Source of the DNA: Hyphomonadaceae bacterium
GTDB taxonomy: Bacteria; Pseudomonadota; Alphaproteobacteria; Caulobacterales; Hyphomonadaceae
Direction of reading: 5' to 3'
Assembly (NCBI GenBank): GCA_030696545.1
Contig: JAUYSA010000169.1
Coordinates: forward strand, 1 to 7,987
Length of the DNA: 7,987 bases
Shown: piece after piece, positions 6,231 through 7,987 of the stretch
How positions within the stretch are numbered: position 1 is the stretch's first letter
Layout of the letters: the number at the start of each line of letters is the position of its first letter
The notes under the pieces: model-generated
Databases searched by the model: none
Told to the model about the DNA's origin: nothing
The model's input: only the letters and a program-made list of their open reading frames with translations
Translations under genes and position numbers: made by a program

Positions 6231-7118
6231 ATGGCTGATCTCGAATTGAGAACTTTCCTCGGCGACGAGGGTGTCGCGCTTGTCGCTGACTGTTATGGCG
6301 CATCTGACCGTGGGACGGTCCTGCTGGCTCATGGCGGCGGGCAGACGCGTCATGCCTGGGCCAAGACGGGCACAAGCCTCGCAGCAGCAGGCTGGCGCGC
6401 CGTCGCGCTCGATCTCCGCGGGCATGGCGACAGCGCGAGATCGCCGACTGGTGACTATCGCATGGAGCGGTTTGCGGCCGATCTCGTTGCGGTTGCAGCG
6501 CAGCTTGGCGACAAACCAGCCGTTGTCGGCGCTTCGCTCGGCGGGATCGCGGGTATGGTGGTCGAGACGCTAGTCGCGCCCGAAACTTTCTCCTCGCTGA
6601 CGCTAGTCGATATCACGCCGCGCATGAATCCCGCTGGCGTGGCCAAGATCATGGGGTTCATGTCCGAGCATGTCGAAAGCGGCTTTGCCAGCCTGGAAGA
6701 AGCTGCCGATGTGATAGCCCGCTACCTGCCCAACCGCGCACGCTCCAAAGACCTAACCGGTCTCAGCAAGAACCTGCGCCAGGATGCAGATGGACGATAC
6801 CGATGGCGCTGGGATCCGCTCTTCGTAACCAGCGTCATGCACGGTCGCGACGGACGTTCGATGGATAGTTTTGCGGCAAGCGTAAGCTCTCTCCGCATTC
6901 CCGTGCACTTGATACGTGGGCGCATGAGCGAACTTGTCTCGCAGGACGATGTCCAAGAGTTCCTGACTCTGGTTCCACACGCAAAGTTCACGGACGTGGA
7001 GAACGCCGGACACATGGTAGCGGGCGACAAGAACGATGTGTTCGTGGAGGCAGTGTTGGCGTTCCTCGATCGCCCAGGCCCGGAGCTTCCCGTTGGAGGG
7101 CGACGGGTGGCGGTATGA
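6231..7118 (+). CDS. Alpha/beta-fold hydrolase
   Basis: This 295-aa protein of normal length for the single-domain alpha/beta-hydrolase family has no signal peptide and is expected in the cytoplasm. The oxyanion-hole loop is HGGGQ (34-38). LDLRGHGDS (60-68) is the usual segment after strand 4. The nucleophile elbow is G-A-S-L-G-G, with Ser102. LVDITP (125-130) follows strand 6, and the catalytic His is His251 in NAGHMV. The acid after strand 7, usually Asp in a GRxSD-type loop, reads Glu224 in GRMSELVS, so the acid may be Glu or another residue such as Asp127. An ester, lactone, epoxide or C-C substrate is possible; sequence alone does not choose. The start has the modest SD GAAGAG about 8 nt upstream. 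It is 500 nt from the pump operon, so co-regulation is uncertain. Confidence 0.9.
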   Translation: MADLELRTFLGDEGVALVADCYGASDRGTVLLAHGGGQTRHAWAKTGTSLAAAGWRAVALDLRGHGDSARSPTGDYRMERFAADLVAVAAQLGDKPAVVGASLGGIAGMVVETLVAPETFSSLTLVDITPRMNPAGVAKIMGFMSEHVESGFASLEEAADVIARYLPNRARSKDLTGLSKNLRQDADGRYRWRWDPLFVTSVMHGRDGRSMDSFAASVSSLRIPVHLIRGRMSELVSQDDVQEFLTLVPHAKFTDVENAGHMVAGDKNDVFVEAVLAFLDRPGPELPVGGRRVAV

Positions 7119-7260
7119 TTCGATTGTGCTTGGCCTCGGGGACGGAATGGGTCTTAGCTGTTGGCGAAATGCCGACTACGCGCCGCGAGGAGCGCACCGA
7201 ACTCTTGGCGCGTGCTGACCGATCCACCGAGCATTCGCCCGAATCCGGCGTGGCGACGGC
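7119..7260. other. Intergenic region between the hydrolase and the small membrane protein
   Basis: No gene is supported here. The frame of the downstream small protein is open from a TGA near 7216 but offers no ATG, GTG or TTG before 7261. No clear terminator or promoter was seen. Confidence 0.4.
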
Positions 7261-7383
7261 ATGAAGAACGACCGCGGCTCAGGCTCATTTTCCGGCTGGA
7301 TCGGCCTTGGCATTGTGCTTTTCATTTTCGTAATGGGGCTCATCGTCACGCTAACAGGACGATCCGGGCTCTTCGCGCCGTGA
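7261..7383 (+). CDS. Small single-span membrane protein, 40 aa
   Basis: ATG 7261 to TGA 7381-7383 encodes 40 residues. A short polar, Gly/Ser-rich N-terminus (MKNDRGSGSFSG) is followed by a continuous hydrophobic stretch, WIGLGIVLFIFVMGLIVTL (13-31), long enough to cross the membrane once. The tail is TGRSGLFAP, with one Arg. The profile of a charged start, one clean span and a short tail is typical of real small membrane proteins and unlikely by chance in GC-rich DNA. No signal-peptidase site or lipobox is seen, so the span is probably an anchor. The SD is weak (GGCGACGG, directly upstream). The family is not recognised. It follows the hydrolase by 142 nt on the same strand; any functional link is speculative. 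Confidence 0.55.
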   Translation: MKNDRGSGSFSGWIGLGIVLFIFVMGLIVTLTGRSGLFAP

Positions 7384-7700
7384 CGGGGACGCCTAGTTAG
7401 CAAATGGAATCGTAAATCCCGGGAACCCCAAGGGCACCATCCACTCACCCAGAGGTCGAATCAACCTGGATAAACGAGCCCAAGGCGCGCCTGAGCATGA
7501 AATGCGGTGGCGGCTTGAGCAAGGCCCTAAGGAGAAAGTGGCGATGTCTAAATCGGCTGCGTTCAATACGCTCTGACGGCGCCGACAGATGTAGACGCCA
7601 AGTTGGTCGGTTTTTCGTCCCTTGGACGCGAGGCATCGTGCCATGCCCTCGGGCGTTGGCCTAAGGCGAACGACGTAGCGTGCGCAACGACAGAAACAGG
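7384..7700. other. Gene-poor stretch before the IS remnants
   Basis: No gene can be supported with confidence. The plus strand has a good SD (AAGGAG, 7530-7535) and ATG at 7545, but the frame stops after 10 codons (MSKSAAFNTL). The minus strand has an open frame from about 7690 down to 7393 whose start region (YVVRLRPTPEGMARCLASKG) looks moderately protein-like. It lacks a good start signal, and I recognise nothing in it. The segment probably holds decayed gene fragments beside the IS insertion. Confidence 0.4.
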
Positions 7701-7858
7701 CCGAGGCTGTGTAAAAACGCCGTGACGCTCAAGCGTCGGGTTGGCGCGTCGGCCATGCCGGGCCGATCAGGCGGCCATGGCCCGGATCAGCGGGCGGATG
7801 CCGAAGAGGGCCATCATTCGCTTCAGGTTGTAGGCCAGCACCTGCATGTGAACAGGCG
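7701..7858 (-). mobile_element. Remnant right end of an IS1182-like insertion sequence
   Basis: The segment holds the 3' end of a minus-strand transposase (stop at 7767-7769) and its trailer. The trailer includes GGCTGTGTAAAAAC (7705-7718), the type of sequence found at the terminal inverted repeats of IS1182/IS5-like elements, and a hairpin GACGCT-CA-AGCGTC (7724-7737). The outer boundary near 7701 is approximate because the other inverted repeat is outside the window. An IS21-family element interrupts it at about 7859. Confidence 0.6.
7767..7858 (-). pseudogene. C-terminal fragment of an IS1182-like DDE transposase
   Basis: Read on the minus strand, the frame ends MQVLAYNLKRMMALFGIRP, then LIRAMAA and a TGA at 7767-7769. 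The segment V-L-A-Y-N-L-K-R-[MV] is the characteristic C-terminal end of IS1182-type transposases. Only about 30 codons are visible before the frame meets the end of the IS21-like element near 7859, so the gene is split by insertion and should be inactive. Its remaining part, with the catalytic DDE residues, would lie to the right of the IS21 element, outside the window. Confidence 0.7.
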
Positions 7859-7928
7859 TGGAATAAGGACCCCGTTTTCGGGGTTATAGGCGTCCAATCG
7901 GGACCCCGGTGACGATGGGGTTCAGTGT

Positions 7929-7949
7929 GCCTCCGGTTTTGCCGGAGGC
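7929..7949 (+). promoter_or_regulatory. Hairpin enclosing the istA Shine-Dalgarno sequence
   Basis: GCCTCCGG (7929-7936) pairs perfectly with CCGGAGGC (7942-7949) around the loop TTTTG. The right arm contains GGAGG (7944-7948), the only plausible SD for the istA ATG at 7958 (9 nt spacing). When folded, the ribosome-binding site would be hidden, lowering transposase translation. Confidence 0.55.
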
Positions 7950-7957
7950 AGGTTGGG

Positions 7958-7987
7958 ATGCTGGTCGTGGAGACGATTGCGAAGATA
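7958..7987 (+). CDS. istA: IS21-family transposase IstA, N-terminus (partial)
   Basis: ATG 7958 opens a frame reading MLVVETIAKI up to the window edge. This matches the beginning I know for IstA proteins of IS21-family elements in sphingomonads and related bacteria, which continue into a helix-turn-helix that binds the element ends. IstA is the DDE transposase and works with the AAA+ helper IstB, normally encoded next. Only 10 residues are visible, so the call rests on this short match plus the repeat-rich terminus upstream and the SD GGAGG at 7944-7948. Confidence 0.65.
   Translation, partial: MLVVETIAKI

Larger units (their letters stand above)
7859..7987 (+). mobile_element. Left end of an IS21-family insertion sequence (partial)
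   Basis: The proposed left terminus starts with TG at 7859-7860, where the older transposase frame breaks. The end carries repeated GGACCCCG (7867-7874 and 7901-7908) and a small hairpin ACCCCG-TTTT-CGGGGT (7869-7884). Multiple short repeats at the termini are typical of IS21-family transposase binding sites. The istA start follows at 7958. The rest of the element, including istB and the right end, lies beyond the window. The exact first base is inferred. Confidence 0.65.

Noticed and set aside
7393..7690. Leftward open frame adjoining the IS1182-like end
   Set aside because: Parts look protein-like and it might be a gene truncated by the IS, but there is no start signal, no recognisable motif and a mixed codon pattern, so it is not called.
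7680..7889. Plus-strand frame of 69 codons across the IS junction
   Set aside because: It is antisense to the transposase C-terminus and crosses the boundary between two elements.
1..7987. CRISPR arrays, retron-like, toxin-antitoxin or phage-defence systems
   Set aside because: No regularly spaced repeats, reverse transcriptase, toxin-antitoxin pair, nuclease or other defence domain was seen on either strand.

Overview
The window is GC-rich and reads like an accessory (plasmid or island) region of an alphaproteobacterium, most likely a sphingomonad. This placement is an inference from GC-rich codon use, the NodT-type outer-membrane lipoprotein, and the style of the insertion-sequence ends at the right edge. 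No rRNA, tRNA or CRISPR was seen.

Left part (1-1180). A leftward gene starts at 40 and leaves the window after 13 codons. Its visible N-terminus resembles a single-stranded-DNA-binding (SSB-type) protein, and its SD lies next to a perfect 16-bp palindrome. About 560 bp without a convincing gene follow, then a small leftward orphan gene (604-840), then a non-coding stretch. That stretch ends in an AT-rich island (about 1098-1137) carrying a 12-bp imperfect palindrome just ahead of a MarR-type regulator.

Central part (1180-5730). This is the core of the window: four rightward genes in one tightly packed operon. They are a MarR-family regulator, an EmrA/HlyD-type periplasmic adaptor, a 14-helix DHA2 (EmrB/QacA) proton-drug antiporter and a NodT-type outer-membrane efflux lipoprotein. 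Gene junctions are a 1-nt overlap, a 3-nt gap and a 14-nt overlap, so expression is probably coupled. Together they would form a complete tripartite pump spanning both membranes, with its own probable ligand-responsive repressor. The substrate cannot be read from sequence; a toxic aromatic or hydrophobic drug-like compound is the usual case.

Right-centre (5731-7383). A GTG-started orphan reading frame of uncertain reality (5795-6172) is followed by a clear alpha/beta-hydrolase (6231-7118) and a 40-residue single-span membrane protein (7261-7383).

Right end (7384-7987). A gene-poor stretch leads into nested mobile DNA. The last ~30 codons of an IS1182-like transposase lie on the minus strand, and an IS21-family element interrupts them. 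Only the left end of that IS21 element and the first 10 codons of istA are in the window. The istA ribosome-binding site sits inside a strong hairpin.

I did not find a convincing undescribed multi-gene system. The efflux operon is a well-known architecture. The items that most deserve a second look are the small membrane protein, the hairpin-sequestered istA start, the two orphan genes and the left-edge palindrome.
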